Shown: in pieces, positions 10,684 to 22,129 of the stretch
Layout: every line of letters begins with the position of its first letter
How positions within the stretch are numbered: the first letter of the stretch is position 1
DNA from: Tetrapyrgos nigripes
Taxonomy: Eukaryota > Basidiomycota > Agaricomycetes > Agaricales > Campanellaceae
Length of the DNA: 64,000 bases
Direction of reading: 5' to 3'
NCBI GenBank assembly: GCA_013368315.1
Contig: JAACJM010000005.1
Location: forward strand, 806,001-870,000
Notes under the pieces: generated by a model
Told to the model about the DNA's origin: nothing
Databases searched by the model: none
Seen by the model: only the letters and a program-made list of their open reading frames with translations
Position numbers and translations under genes: made by a program

Positions 10684-13439
10684 TCATTGTCTGAGTGATG
10701 TTACTGAAGACTTGACCTCCCTTCTCTCCCAACATGCCCTATGTACCTCTAGTCTGCTCACAGTTTCAGCATTACTTAGCGAGTTGTCCAAGCCATAGTC
10801 CGACACAGATGCGGAAGGCTCCTCAGCCTCAGACTCAGTATCAGAACTACTAATGCTCTGCAGCTCAGGTACATCACCATCATCATCACCAGAAGAATCC
10901 CTCCCAGCATCTGAGAGGTAATCACAGTCATCTGGAGGACTCACATAACCAGAGCCTTCAGGCTCGTCAGTATCTTCCTCTGTATCCGTTTCGCTCTCAG
11001 AATACCAACAGTTGTCATTGCTGACCCAATCGAATCCGCCTTCCGAATCGTGGTCACTTGACACGCCACCTCGCATTCGGAATATTGGATGGTAAGGATC
11101 TGCATGATCCTCACCTATGTCTGGCTCTGACGGTTCATGTCGACCATCCATAAGTCAATTCAGCTGGAACTAGCCGTCGTCTCTGCCAGCGACTGGAGTC
11201 ACTCAGCCACATCAAAATCCATGTTCACATTCATTGATGTGGTGGGGAATGGCCTGAATCGAGAGCCCAGTGGTCCATTTGGCTTCCTAGTAGGTACTGA
11301 GTTTTTGTGAGGGCAATTCTGAGCTAAATGATCCTTTCCTCCACAGTTGAAGCATTTATTTTGTGCTCAATATTCCTCCTTTTCTTTGGCACTCAACTGT
11401 TTGCCAAATGTCTTAGTGAATTTCGTGAATTTCAGTTGTTGAGGTTGTACATTGCCAAGGAATTCTCGCACCTCTTCTTTTAAGGTCTTTGGTCCCCTTC
11501 CAGGTGGCCTTTGTCTATGATTAGGTACATTGTTCCATTTATCTCTTTCCTTCACCACGTCAGTTCTTTGATTGTTGTTTCAACGATCGACGTGGTATTG
11601 ATGAGCCTGACTGTATTGTTTTGAAAGCACCGATCTATGTCTTTACGAAGCTTCCCAATGTAGTCAGTTGGGAAGCAGTAATTTAATAAGGTGACGAAGA
11701 GGTCCCTCGAGGTCCCGGGAATACATGTTCTCAGATACTGTATTAATGTAGCAATCCCAAGCTTCCTTTTTCAGGTACCGAGATATGGTGAATACCTTCC
11801 GGTAACCCTTCACCTTTCCTTGCTCGACGTATTCACGAGCCTCATGTATAAATCGTCCAAATACTCGAATATCCGGTGTTCCGTCGTAAGGAGTCAGTGG
11901 CACCAGCTTCAGTCTTTCTCCGTAAGATTTCTTCTTCTTCCCATGCTTTTTGCAATACTGTTTCCTCTTTTTAGCTTTCCAAGAACTCGAATTAGAACCT
12001 GAGGGCGAGCTAGACGAGGAGTCCGAAGTTTGGGAAGTGGAATCTGATGAGGAGTCAGACGAGGAGCTAGGATCGCTTGAATTAGGAGGGGAACCCTTTC
12101 CTCCAAAGATAGCGCGTCCCAGGTAGCTGCTTCTGTCCACCTGCTGTCCTGGTTTAGTTATGTTGATGCGTTCTTTCTTAGTTGGTTTCACGAAGGTTCC
12201 CGCCATAGTAGTGTTCTTGTGATTTCCACTATGGGAACAATAGATCTGTGTGACGCGTCTTCTAGTTCTTTTACCCGTTCCCGCAATTTGTGTAATTCAT
12301 TCTCCTGCCTGGTGACATCGGACAAGGGAGCTTGCCGTTGAGAAGGTGGGACAATTCCAGCTTTGATAGGGGTGTTCTCCTTGTTGGAGTCCCCTTCATC
12401 TTCCGCATCCTCAACCCAAGCTGTATGAGTACCATTGTACTTGGGGGTTGGCGTCCCATCCTCATAGACTTTATATTCTTCTATTGCTTTATTAATCGAG
12501 TCAGCCCTATCCCGCTTGGATTTGGCTTTGTGAGGTGTTTTATCCTTCTTGGCGTGTTTGCCCTTTTCACGAAGCTTATGCAACTGCTGGAAGATAGCAC
12601 GTTGTACTTCAGTATTCTTTTCGTCGTTATCGGACTGAGTGTCTTCCGTGGAAGAGTTCTTCTGGCTGCACCACACGGCCAACGCCTCCCGCTGGGCGTC
12701 AGTATTAAGTTCTTCAGGGTCAATCCCCGCCGCTCCCCAGTTACGCGGATCAACGCCTTGTCCTTTTCCGCCACTGGTCTTTTCTTTCGAGTCAGACGGG
12801 CCGGAACGTTCCTTGATTGTTGGACCATTCCTAATTATTTCGTCGCGTTTCAAAATCAAATTACGCTGTTCTTCAGTAAGCCAACTTTATGAGGTGCTAC
12901 AATTCCTCATTTAAACCGGTATGTCATTCTTCAGCATTTAGCATTTCCTTTGAATTCTGAGTGCTGGTAGACTTGGTGCTGGCATTGCTAGCCTTTTTAG
13001 CACCATTCTTACGAGTTACGGTGGTCCAACCATCTTCGTTACCCGGCAAAATAATATTATCACTGGAGCTACTAATATTTCCAACAGGGGTATTAGGCCG
13101 GGTAGTAGGTACCGAGGTGAGCGAGCTATCGTTTGTGCCTGAACGAATAGCATGCTCGCTAATGCTCCCGGGGTTCCCATCTAGAGATAGGGTTCCTCGA
13201 GAAGTATTGAGGTGAGTCTCCTGGTTGCCCAGGGTGTTCTCCTTTTTGCCGTTACTGGCAGCCGAGGGAGGCCTAGACGCAGCAACGTCGTGGTAAGTAC
13301 GACGTTGCTCGCTGTCCGTGGAGTGAGGGCTTGCCGAGCGGGAGCGGGAGAGGGTATTAGAATTATTAGGAACAGAGGACTCACCTGGGGCTTCAGCTTG
13401 AGTATGTGAGCGAAGCTTTCTAGTAGTGATAGTCGCCAT
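10684..13439 (-). pseudogene. gag: Ty3/gypsy gag remnant (capsid and zinc knuckle), frameshifted
   Basis: Minus-strand pieces in order: a Ser/Thr-rich N-terminal segment (12924-13439), a Lys/Glu-rich segment with a coiled-coil-like end (12188-12859),  a capsid segment (11664-12206) with LVPLTPYDGTPDIRVF and YLKKEAWDCYI, then capsid continuation and zinc knuckle at about 11330-11650. The knuckle is CFNCGGKDHLAQNC (a C-x2-C-x4-H-x4-C motif) at about 11315-11355. It follows an in-frame TGA (about 11371). A further TGA and at least two frame changes lie between 11560 and 11700. An acidic linker ORF (10684-11151) follows. No protease, reverse transcriptase or integrase is found next to it, so the 3' part of the element has been lost. 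Gag packages element RNA into virus-like particles; this copy cannot. Confidence 0.75.
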
Positions 13440-13574
13440 AGAGATTAAGATCGAGAGACAGAGACAGAGATAAAGAGAAAAGCCAAGGCCAAGGCAGATA
13501 AAGAGAGAGAGAGATAGAGATGAGAGACTAGAAAGACGAGAGAGGTATACGAGTGCTGGTTGTTGCTTTGGGTG

Positions 13575-14031
13575 TCAAAAAATATGTGACACTAGTTACT
13601 GAGATAGGTAGCGGCACATGAGTTGTGGGAAGAGTCAACCAAAAAGTGACAGTTTTAAGTAACATCAGATTTCAGTGAACTGGAGAATACAGGTAAACTC
13701 TTGTAAGTATTTATACTAATAGACCATATTCAAATAGATAGAGAGTCAGGTAGATAGGAGTTAAGAATAGGAACAAAGGAAACATAAACAAGTGTGGCTG
13801 AAGGAGAGTGGGGTGGATAGGAAGAATAAGATGTGAAATAGCTGTAAGGAGCGAATGAGAGTAGGCCTATTAGGCAACAATAAATAGGATCAATGGATAG
13901 ACAGATGATGGGTCAAAGAGAATGACTAAAAGTGATAAGTAGGAGTAAGTAGAAGTTACGACAGGTATAGGGGCTATCGGCAATGCACAGGTGCCGATGC
14001 CGGTGCTGGTGGCAGTGACGTCTCGTTACAT
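13575..14031 (-). mobile_element. Probable 5' LTR of the gypsy gag remnant
   Basis: Lies directly upstream of the gag start on the minus strand and begins TGTAACGAGACGTCAC there. A TATA-like TAGTATAAATAC occurs inside, at about 13706-13718. The outer edge (about 14031) cuts a hAT transposase reading frame abruptly, which fixes that end to within a few bases. The inner edge is approximate and no partner LTR was found. Confidence 0.5.
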
Positions 14032-14035
14032 ACAG

Positions 14036-14516
14036 CGTCCCCCTTAATCAACTTTCTCCCATATCCAGGCCGGAAATGGGTGACATATCAACGGAACGCA
14101 GGACTCTCGACATCGGTGAAGGCTCCACAGCCCAGGACAACCCACTCCCCAAGGAGACGGTTCGCTTCCTCAATGTCAAACGCCTATTGCAATGTAAGTA
14201 AAACAATGATTTATGTTACGCAGAAAATTTGACTCACCTTATCTCCCCAGCTATGCAAAGTTGTCTGCTCGAGACCATCTCTGGAGCTTGATGTACAGTT
14301 TGGGTGCCAGATCGCCTCATCTTCAGCAGACCGGGCTGCCCAAACCTTAGCGTGTGAGTGTTCGAAGTGTGTGACAAAGTTTCCTGTTGACCCCTTCGCC
14401 TTCGTGCTCCATTTCCAGGCTTTTGTCATACCCTTCGCTTGACAGAATGCACAGGCCATTTCACAAGAAACCAGCTTCATCCCATCTTGCTCATGCACTG
14501 GTTCCGACATGACCAA
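14036..14516 (-). pseudogene. hAT transposase N-terminus with BED zinc finger, cut by an LTR
   Basis: Minus-strand exon 14516 down to about 14238 encodes a BED-type zinc finger. The cysteine pair is CAFC, followed by the aromatic KAWKW stretch, then GSTGNFVTHFEHSHAKVW with the histidine pair. The exon ends in QTTLHSWGDK. A GTGAGT...CAATAG intron (about 14191-14237) leads to AFDIEEANRLLGEWVVLG and FTDVESPAFR, the usual segment between BED finger and catalytic RNase H fold in fungal hAT proteins. A TGA follows FR; the frame then continues recognisably for about 20 codons until it stops at the LTR start near 14031. BED fingers bind the element ends. The catalytic domain is missing. Confidence 0.75.
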
Positions 14517-15115
14517 AAGGTATATGCTAAGGCTTCCTTGGTTCAGAAATGGGGATGGTCAGCAACACATGATGAGGTGGGTTGTCCAGGCATTGATAAC
14601 CGGTGCTTGAAGGCGTGTACTTCTACATAGGCATGTCATGTCATCCGAAAGGTTCATAAGATCATTAACATCTTGTTGTATAGAGTAAAATATGCAGTCA
14701 CTGCTGCTAATAAACGAAAACCAAATTAAGAAGGACTCATTCTGCTCCTCTAGTCACTTCCACAGTTCTTCCGCAGCACTGGATGGTTTTCCCATTCGTG
14801 CCGTAAGAGCACCCAGTTCTACGTGGTACAGGGAAAGAACATTCTGCAATTATAGATCAGAACAGCTGAGGGTGGAGATGATCTTAGAGACAACTATTAA
14901 TTATCAGTAGAAACACCACAGGCCTGGCCAGGTATATGGGTATAAAGATCTGAAGCCAGCTTTCCGGGATTTAACGAAGTGAAGACGATTCCTTGTTAAT
15001 GATCACCTAATTAGCCAGAAGTTCTGGCTAGTTCGTCAGAATACAGAATGTTTCCCTATGAAGATCCGATTGTTTCGAAGCCCTTCAATACCTCAAGTGC
15101 ATCAATAAATCATTA
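14517..15115. other. No gene recognised
   Basis: Intergenic sequence between the hAT remnant and the 3' end of the DUF6534-like gene. Short ORFs only. Confidence 0.3.
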
Positions 15116-16889
15116 TTACTCTACTATCCGGTTCGAAGCGAAATTTCCCTGGTACTTATGTATACTAGCAGTAACGATTCGGCCCCTCTGCGACCTCGAC
15201 TCCACAAACTCCTCCTCCTCCTCCTCCTCCTCCACATTCGGTAAGTCCTCCCCGTTGCTCGCCGCCAGCACCGTGACACGACTCCTCGTCTCCTCGTCTT
15301 CCTCCTCGAAACTAGGTACACGTATATACAGAATATCAGCAGGATTCGTGCGATTGACCAGCTTCCGACGAATATTAAGGTTGTAAAAGAGTGTCAATGA
15401 ATAGATACAGCCGATGCAGGAGCCAAAAATCAAGCTGACTTCAATCCAAAAGTTCAATAAGGCCAAATGTCAATGGCCCATGCCAATGAAAATTAGAGAA
15501 GAGACGATAGGACAAGGACATACCATTACTCTGGATATCAGTCAAAAAGGCAACAAGAGTTATCACTGCAATCAAAGCAGTGAAAGAGCCGGTTTTGAGT
15601 GCGAGGGTTGCTAGACGGCGAACGAGTCTGAAAGGAATTTGTTCATCCTTTTAACCTAATCATTACAGAATTTGCCAAATTGAAAGGAGACTCACTTGGA
15701 TGAAGATTTGAACGTCTTGTCAAGGCTGGCCCCTCGATAATACGAGACTAAGAGTACGGCGATTAATAGGTCCGCTACCATTGCGGTTGATAACCACAAA
15801 CTATCGTATGGGATAACGGGATAAGTTTGTGAGATACGAGACACCACACAGAACCTGAAGCACTTACATCGACGCAGGCAACATTTTTGTACGTTGGGAT
15901 TGGGACAACGTGATAATGGCGGTGAGGTACAGGGTACTTACAAGCTTTTATGATGCCAGCCAGATTTATAATTATTGAGCGTTATTTCATGATCAAGGGC
16001 AGCTACTCATAACCATGAAGACACTACTTACTGATGAGAGTATCACAAGTCCTACGACACTTGTAAGCACTTTTTTTCGCGTTCTTCAACCAGCAAAATA
16101 TGTCAGATAGTGAGTTGAATGCAGATGAACTCAAAACAAACTGACAAGGACCAGTATCTATGCAACATGAATGCCTGCACGATCGATGCAGAGAATCCAG
16201 TGGAAGCTAGGTTTAAGCTTTTAGGCCTGAATGCGCAATCGCCGAACAGTGAGTTCATGAGTATGAGTAAGTTACTCGAATGGCGTTTCATTTTACTAAA
16301 ATTATTTTCTTAGCTTACCATTGTCGCGTTTGTAGAGCGCCTATGTTCCCTGTGCCACCCATGGGCCATGATGCATCGAATCAGCTTACGTACCATTTTC
16401 TTGAACCGAGTTCAAAAAAAGAAAATAATAGAGGTACCGGCCTATGTACCTACCGTGAAAGGTGACAGCATTCTAGTATATTGTATCAAAATAATCGGGC
16501 GCTGAGTATACGGTGTTACTGTGCAAATGTGCGACTCACCAGATAGGAGTCAGCACATGTTGCGATTACCGTAGCCACATCACTGGCTAGGACAACAAAA
16601 ACAACAATTCTGGCGAGAATTCTGTCGGTGTGGTAGTGGCGAAAGTAATACAAAGCCTAGACATACATACTTATATGTCAGTACTTATACGAGTTACGTG
16701 TATGAGCGACTGGCATCAGAAGTCCAAGTCGAGATGAAGCCCAGGCTCTGACTCTGAAAACCATAAACCGTTCAAAAAAAAAAAACTGTTACTCACTCGA
16801 TCAATCACCAACACAAATAGCATCAAGTTCAACCAGGTTCCTATGAGTATTGGTCTGTTTCCCGACGATGAACGATAGTCGATGGGCAT
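15116..16889 (-). CDS. DUF6534-like multi-pass membrane protein, complete, ten exons
   Basis: Exons on the minus strand: 16797-16889, 16540-16656, 16454-16472 (19 nt), 16319-16349 (31 nt), 16146-16226, 16032-16083, 15868-15944, 15696-15800, 15524-15627, 15116-15438. All phases close, giving 333 residues without a stop. The start MPIDYRSSSGNRPILIGTW matches the family N-terminus. Helices follow with ALYYFRHYHTDRILA, NLASTGFSASIVQAF and HRYWSL. The core is ILWLSTAMVADLLIAVLLV, then RRLATLALKTGSFTALIAV. The last helix is GSCIGCIYSLTLFYNLNIRR. The tail is acidic (a run of eight Glu near residue 300). One donor is GTCAGT rather than GTRAGT. Predicted seven-helix integral membrane protein of unknown function. 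This copy is one of the best preserved host genes in the window. Exons were joined by hand from splice consensus and frame. Confidence 0.82.
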
Positions 16890-17700
16890 CAGCAAGGAGA
16901 TAAAACTCGGAGCGTCTAAGTAATTAAGTAGCAAGTGCCACATACCCAATGACTTTGTGCATATTGATATGAGTGGCATCCATGGCACTGTCTGTTTTCC
17001 GGAGGCTTAGGTTCGGCTTCCTTTGATCCAACTTTGTTCCTTTGGTCGATTCAGCGCTCGATGAGCGATGGGATTGGGCTCTGAGTCGAAGAGGGAAATG
17101 CTCTGTAGGTGAAAGAGGGAAATTGGAGGGAAAGGTAGGTATGGGGAGACAAAAGTTATAATAACCTGTCCGTCGGGGTTTATTTATACACTAAAGTATA
17201 CAAGCAACTGGTCAATGTCACGCTAGCGCACCTTTCAAGTGCGTGTCAATGGCTATATACTCTATATTTTACCGCATGTATATGACTTGAATTCAGCCTG
17301 TCGCCTCATTTTACAGGGTCTTACGGTATTACTAGACCTTAAAAGGATCTAATCATTGATAACCACAAACTGTCGGTAACGGGGTACGAGACATCACACC
17401 CGCACAGAGCTTGAAGACTTTGAACTTTAGAACGTGAACGTACTTACAATGCAAATTAGGACAAAATCTGTCAGCTTTGAAGCTTTGCATAAGTTTAGTA
17501 AAAAAATATAGGGTCAGAAGTTCGTGGAAAAGAAGATAAGCGCTCGAATTGTTATTGTCATCCGTCACAAATTCAGAAACATACTATCGTGTATGGGTAG
17601 GCAGATGACTATGCAGGGACAAAGCAAACTTCCCGCTTCAGGGAGTGAAGACACCATATAATGGTCCCTGAGACACGCAGCGGGGTATTCAGGCTTCCAG

Positions 17701-17734
<34 letters not shown>

Positions 17735-17922
17735 GCTCGGATATACACGGCGTGGTCCTCTACGAACATGACGGATGTCGACGCGGTATAGCACGCCACG
17801 GCCTACGTCTACTCTAAGTCCCTACCAATGAAATTGATCACGTCATCTTTGTGACGTCCCATGGTGATCAGATCAGGTACTTGCAGACCAAAAACGGCGT
17901 CGTCGAATCCTGTTAGAGAAAA
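16890..17922. other. No gene recognised; includes a (GATA)n microsatellite
   Basis: Promoter side of the preceding minus-strand gene and unassigned sequence. A GATA tetranucleotide run of about eight copies lies at 17699-17734. Confidence 0.45.
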
Positions 17923-18370
17923 GGGGTGGCACTGTTACGAGGCTCTTTAGGAACTCGTTCTTAAACCTGGCGCTCCTGCGTATGGCTGTGCTCGATAGCT
18001 CTAAGTACCATTCTCCGGTGCCATTTGATCACTGTAACCGGTCAGCGGCTGTTGCCGCAAAAACGCGTGGTCCGTAACCCATGCTCATCATCCTTGGACC
18101 TTCACACTTGCTCATCGCTGCTCACCATCCATGAAGCTAACAACAAGGTTGCGAGGCCCTTCACGGACTCATCCTGATACTTAATCTAAACTTCCCCAAG
18201 TGCCTATGCAATTTATAATTTTCTCGAGATTTCTTACTAATTTCCGGCTCCGAATTTGATATATATAGAAGTACGAAACAGTTGACAGCGCTCATTTAGC
18301 GCTTGCCTCACTGCCTTTCTTTTGGGCCTCGTCATTGCCACACGGAGTGGTGGCCCACATGTCCTTCATC
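17923..18370. repeat. MITE-like repeat with TACGAGGC / GCCTCGT ends
   Basis: Left part GGGGTGGCACTGTTACGAGG and right part GGGCCTCGTCATTGCCACAC are imperfect inverted copies. The same pair bounds a stretch of similar length at about 28764-29188. Single ends recur near 1243 (minus), 52984 (plus) and 60831. No ORF of note. Exact termini and target duplication could not be fixed. Confidence 0.45.
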
Positions 18371-18819
18371 ATTGAAGTCAAGCTGTGGCCGCATCACGAA
18401 AACCTACCTACCCATATACCCCGCAAACTACCCTCATCATCTATGAAAGGGATGCGGGCCAACACTGCGTGTGGCGAGTACGAGGCCGCAGGTTTACTCC
18501 AGACTAAACAGCAGTCAGACTGCATTCTCATTTTCTGTACAAACATATAAGACCACTACAGCTTTTTGCCTGCAAAATATTCAAGCTTATTGTTACGAGT
18601 CCGAATGTTAATGAGGCTCGTTCTTTGTGGTTTGGTTTGGTTTGGCAGCACTGCATCTACTTAGGCTCAGCCTCCACTTCCCTTTAAGCGGTGGTAGTGT
18701 CTATCTGCACATTTCTGATCAACCACTGAACAATCTCTCAAGTGTTTTCTTATTTCAATCAATGAATGGGTGAGCACTCCGAACGCTGTTCTGTACCCAA
18801 CACAGCATACGTGTGACAA

Positions 18820-19553
18820 CAAGGGGGTCCGAAAAATTTATTTTATTACACAACCTCGAAAAATTTTTTAAGGACCTTGAGCAGACCAACCGACCGACCG
18901 ACCTTCCATAAAAGGTAGCTTATGTAATATACGCGTCATCAATTTCGCCTTCCTCGTTTCTGAGACCGACCTCTCTCTGCCTCGCAAACCTCGCACAGCC
19001 AGCCAGACAGCACAAACTCATCCAGCTGCACACATATACAATGGTACTATGATTTGGGAACGCAAAGGTGAGTTTCCTGACGCAAAAATGGCAGTAATAG
19101 TACTCACCCATTTTGCTCGGTTGCTGCAACCACCGGCAACGTCAGTCGACTTCTCTCCATCTTGGACAACCACCCCGCACACACACACGAAGATATCGCT
19201 ACCTTCCATCACTCTGGGCCTTTTGGTACGCTGGGATTTCTCATCCGAGTCAATCATTACTGTTTTTTTTTCTGAGTACACTGATGGAGTGGACGGCCAG
19301 GCAATGAGGATATTTGATTTTCCGTCTTACATGACCTATCCTCGCTGCCGCTGCCTATGATAGCTTACTTTACTTCATCTTTGTTGCTCAAACTGTCAGA
19401 AAGGGATGTAAAATTATTTTATACACACTATCCTGCTCTTCTCAACGTCTACGAAGCCCAAAAATATTACGCATCAAAAATTTTTTAGTGGCCTGCGGAC
19501 CTCCAACCGACCGACCCCGGAGTGTACCGGTCCACAGTATCCGAACCCCCTTG
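18820..19553. mobile_element. hAT-type element, 734 bp, with 8-bp target duplication
   Basis: Termini are CAAGGGGGTCCGAAAAAT at 18820 and the complement of CAAGGGGGTTCGGATACTG ending at 19553. They are flanked by the direct 8-bp repeat TGTGACAA (18812-18819 and 19554-19561). Subterminal AAAAATTTTTTA and ACCGACCGACC blocks occur near both ends. The same termini bound the elements at 28756-31127 and 29452-30695. Terminal CAAGG and 8-bp duplication suit the hAT superfamily; the KDZ group is an alternative that also needs checking. It is too short for a full transposase. Confidence 0.85.
19018..19281 (-). pseudogene. Cysteine-rich gene fragment inside the hAT-type element
   Basis: The minus strand reads KRPRVMEGSDIFVCVCG, then a VAGGCSNRAKWVS stretch ending at an apparent intron. 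The nested element at 29452-30695 encodes a homologous KRPRITKGTDLFSCVCG with VACCSNTECVTKW. The shared pattern is C-x-C-G, about 15 residues, C-x4-C in the better copy, then a Lys-Trp-Val/Trp. It resembles a small zinc-binding module, possibly from the N-terminal exons of a transposase carried by this family. Upstream, MIDSDEK matches MIDSDEEL in the other copy. No function is known. Confidence 0.45.
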
Positions 19554-19616
19554 TGTGACAACGAACAGTGCTGAGAAATATTGGAGATCGACTACAGACT
19601 AATTCAAGCCCCTTAG

Positions 19617-19910
19617 ATGTTAGCATTTGATCTGTCTGGCAGTGCAAGGTCAATAAACATCAACGCTGAAATTTATGTGATTGTCGCAGATACAAGGAGA
19701 AAATACTTGCTGAGAGGTGTGATATACTACGGAAACAGCCATTTCACCGCAAGGATATTGGATGAAAGTCTCAGGGTCTGGTTTCATGACGGGGTCCTCG
19801 GTAAGAAAGCTATTTTCAATGGAGATTTAAGAACATGCAATTTCAACATGTCTCAGTGTCAAGGAAAGGTCGCTATTTGTGCCCTCTACGCAGCGAGTAC
19901 GGATGATTGA
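19617..19910 (+). pseudogene. C-terminal fragment resembling a ubiquitin-protease (USP) fold ORF of mobile-element origin
   Basis: A 97-codon frame ends at 19910. It contains LLRGVIYYGNSHFTARILD then VWFHDGV, which resembles the His box of C19 peptidases (Gly-His-Tyr-Thr-Ala ... Trp-Tyr-x-x-Asp). Similar stretches are, from memory, frequent next to transposons in Agaricomycete genomes. No Cys box is present upstream because the frame abuts the hAT-type element ending at 19553. The ORF has no intron and may start within missing sequence. Identity as USP-like is inference from one short motif. Confidence 0.4.
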
Positions 19911-20046
19911 AAAAGGGACTCCGGACTCGTACACGCCAGCGAGAGCTTCGCTGGCCCACTAAGGCAAGTTACTAGACTGGAATTCTGGAGATAGGATGCT
20001 GTACTCACACCAGTAAGGAGGAATGGGTATGTTATGGTTCTCCGTT

Positions 20047-21806
20047 GGGCATCTCGTTTTTCAAGCTACTACTCAAGCTACCTAAGCTTGAGTAGCTTGA
20101 GTGTAGCTTGACTCTCCTTTTTGGGTTAATCAACTTCACTGCACTTCGTTTCACAACAAGTTACTCACATTTGAACGGCCATTCATCAAGGAGATGTATA
20201 TTTTACACACCACATGCCTTATTGCAAATTGGTTTAGCTTCTACAGAGTCAAGTACATACAATTTAAAATTGCAGTCTCATTTTGTGTAAGTCTTAGCTA
20301 GATTTTTCCAACTGTGTTGGACAGCTAGCTTGACTTTCCATTTTGGGTATGACTGTGCTTATTCCAGTCTAGTCAACTTCACTACACTTCATTTTATATT
20401 AAGTTACTTGCATTGAAAGGGCCATTCATTGAGCAGATGTATATTGTACATACCACATTCTTCATTGCAAATTGGTTTAGCCTTTCATGAGTTGAGTACA
20501 TAAACTTTAAAATTGCAGAGATAGAAATACAGTGATCTAGAGAGAACAGGCATATCCAGATTAATGAGTTTCTGGTTACAAGGTCTTTAGGCTGAGTTAA
20601 CTTAGGTGACCTTTGCAATTCAATTGCAACTTTTCCACACCTGCAGATTTCTATTGCCAGTCTACAATGCCAACAACTGAATGATCACTCTCAAGCTACC
20701 CCCAAGATACCCTCAAGCTACCCTCAAGATACCCCCAAGATACCCTCAAGCTACCCTCAAGATACCCTCAAGATACCCTCAAGCTACCCTCAAGATACCC
20801 TCAAGATACCCTCAAGATACCCTCAAGATACCCTCAAGATACCCTCAAGATACCTTCAAGATACCCCCAAGATACCCTCAAGCTCACTCAAGCCACACTC
20901 AAGCTTCGTCGAGCTACTCTTGAACCATCTCAAAATGATGCAAAAGATACATATACACCACACCCAAGCCACACTCAAGCCACACTCAAACTCACTCAAG
21001 CCACACTCAAACTCACTCAAGCCACACTCAAACTCACTCAAGCCACACTCAAACTCACTCAAGCCACACTCAAACTCACTCAAGCCACACTCAAACTCAC
21101 TCAAGCCACTCTTGAACCATCTCAAAATGATGCAAAAGGTACATATATGCCACACTCAAGCTCACTCAAGCCACACTCAGACTCACTCAAGCCACACTCA
21201 ATCTCACTCAAGCCACACTCAATCTTACTCAAGCCACACTCAAGCTCACTCACGCCACACTCAATCTTCCTCCAGCCATTTTTGAACCATCTCAAAATGA
21301 TGCAAAAGGTACATATATGCCACACTCAAGCCACACATAAACTTCCTCTGGTCACACTTGAGCCATCTCAAAATGATGCAAAAGCTACATATATGCCCTG
21401 AAATGTCTTTGATATGCACTCAATTCTCTTTTTTAGCTTGTAATTCTATTGCCATTGCCTCTGTATCGTAAAGCCTCATTGATAAGGTTCTGCCATATCT
21501 AACCAACAGAGTTGGGAAAATCTAGGAAAAATTGAGCATTCTATCTCTGTAATCCCAAAAAAATTATGTATATGACTCAGCAGAGGCTAAACTAAGGTGC
21601 AACAAAGAATGTAGTAGGCATAATATACATCTCCTCAATGAATCAGCCCTTCACTGTGAATACATTGGTGTGAAATGAAGTGTAGTGAAGTTGAGGGATA
21701 AACACAGCCATATCCAAAATAGGAAGTCAAGATACCCTCAAGCTACCCTCAAGCTACTCAAGCCACAGTGGCTTGACTGTGAGCTTGAAAAACTGGTGGC
21801 CCGCCT
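20047..21806. mobile_element. TIR element filled with CTCAAGCTAC-type minisatellites
   Basis: Left end GGGCATCTCGTTTTTCAAGC and right end (complement) GGGCCACCAGTTTTTCAAGC are imperfect inverted repeats. The element at 47883-48958 has the same ends. A block of about 175 bp beginning at the GACTCTCCTTTTTGGG stretch (20109) is duplicated at about 20330-20515. The block is conserved, inverted, at 48100-48345 and 48715-48895 in the other copy. No matching 8-bp target duplication was found here, perhaps because the right end runs into a 27-bp minisatellite. No transposase is encoded. Confidence 0.6.
20697..21400. repeat. Array of 12-bp, 21-bp and about 190-bp tandem repeats
   Basis: The 12-bp unit CCCTCAAGATAC (20697-20884) is followed by the 21-bp unit CAAGCCACACTCAAACTCACT (about 20967-21108, about six copies). 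Three longer units then start GAACCATCTCAAAATGATGC near 20927, 21114, 21284 and 21357. Translations on both strands are repeat artefacts. Confidence 0.85.
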
Positions 21807-21807
21807 T

Positions 21808-21955
21808 CAAATTATAGATAGACTAGTGTGCCTTCACATTATAGATGGACTAGTGTGCCTTCACATTATAGATCAACTAGTGTGCCTTCAAATTATAGAT
21901 GGACTAGTGTGCCTTCACATTATAGATGGACTAGTGTGCGTTCGCATTATAAAGA
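21808..21955. repeat. 27-bp minisatellite, about six copies
   Basis: CTAGTGTGCC recurs at 21823, 21850, 21877, 21904 and 21931, an exact 27-bp period. Because 27 is a multiple of three, the plus frame reads a nine-residue repeat LVCLHIIDG within an ORF at 21685-22323. Confidence 0.88.
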
Positions 21956-22129
21956 AAGAAACCATTCAGTCATGTTTATCTTCCCAAGTTTCATCCTCCC
22001 TTGGCAGCCCTGACCTATCCTTCCATATTATGAGAATGTTGTGCTGTAGTTTTGTGGTGTCTGGGACCAGATTCCAGTTGAAGATCCAGGAAAGCAGTAG
22101 TTCAAATGCATGTCAGTTGGAACATGAGG

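Noticed and set aside
12332..12892. 186-codon plus-strand ORF
   Set aside because: It is antisense to the gypsy gag remnant, which has recognisable domains.
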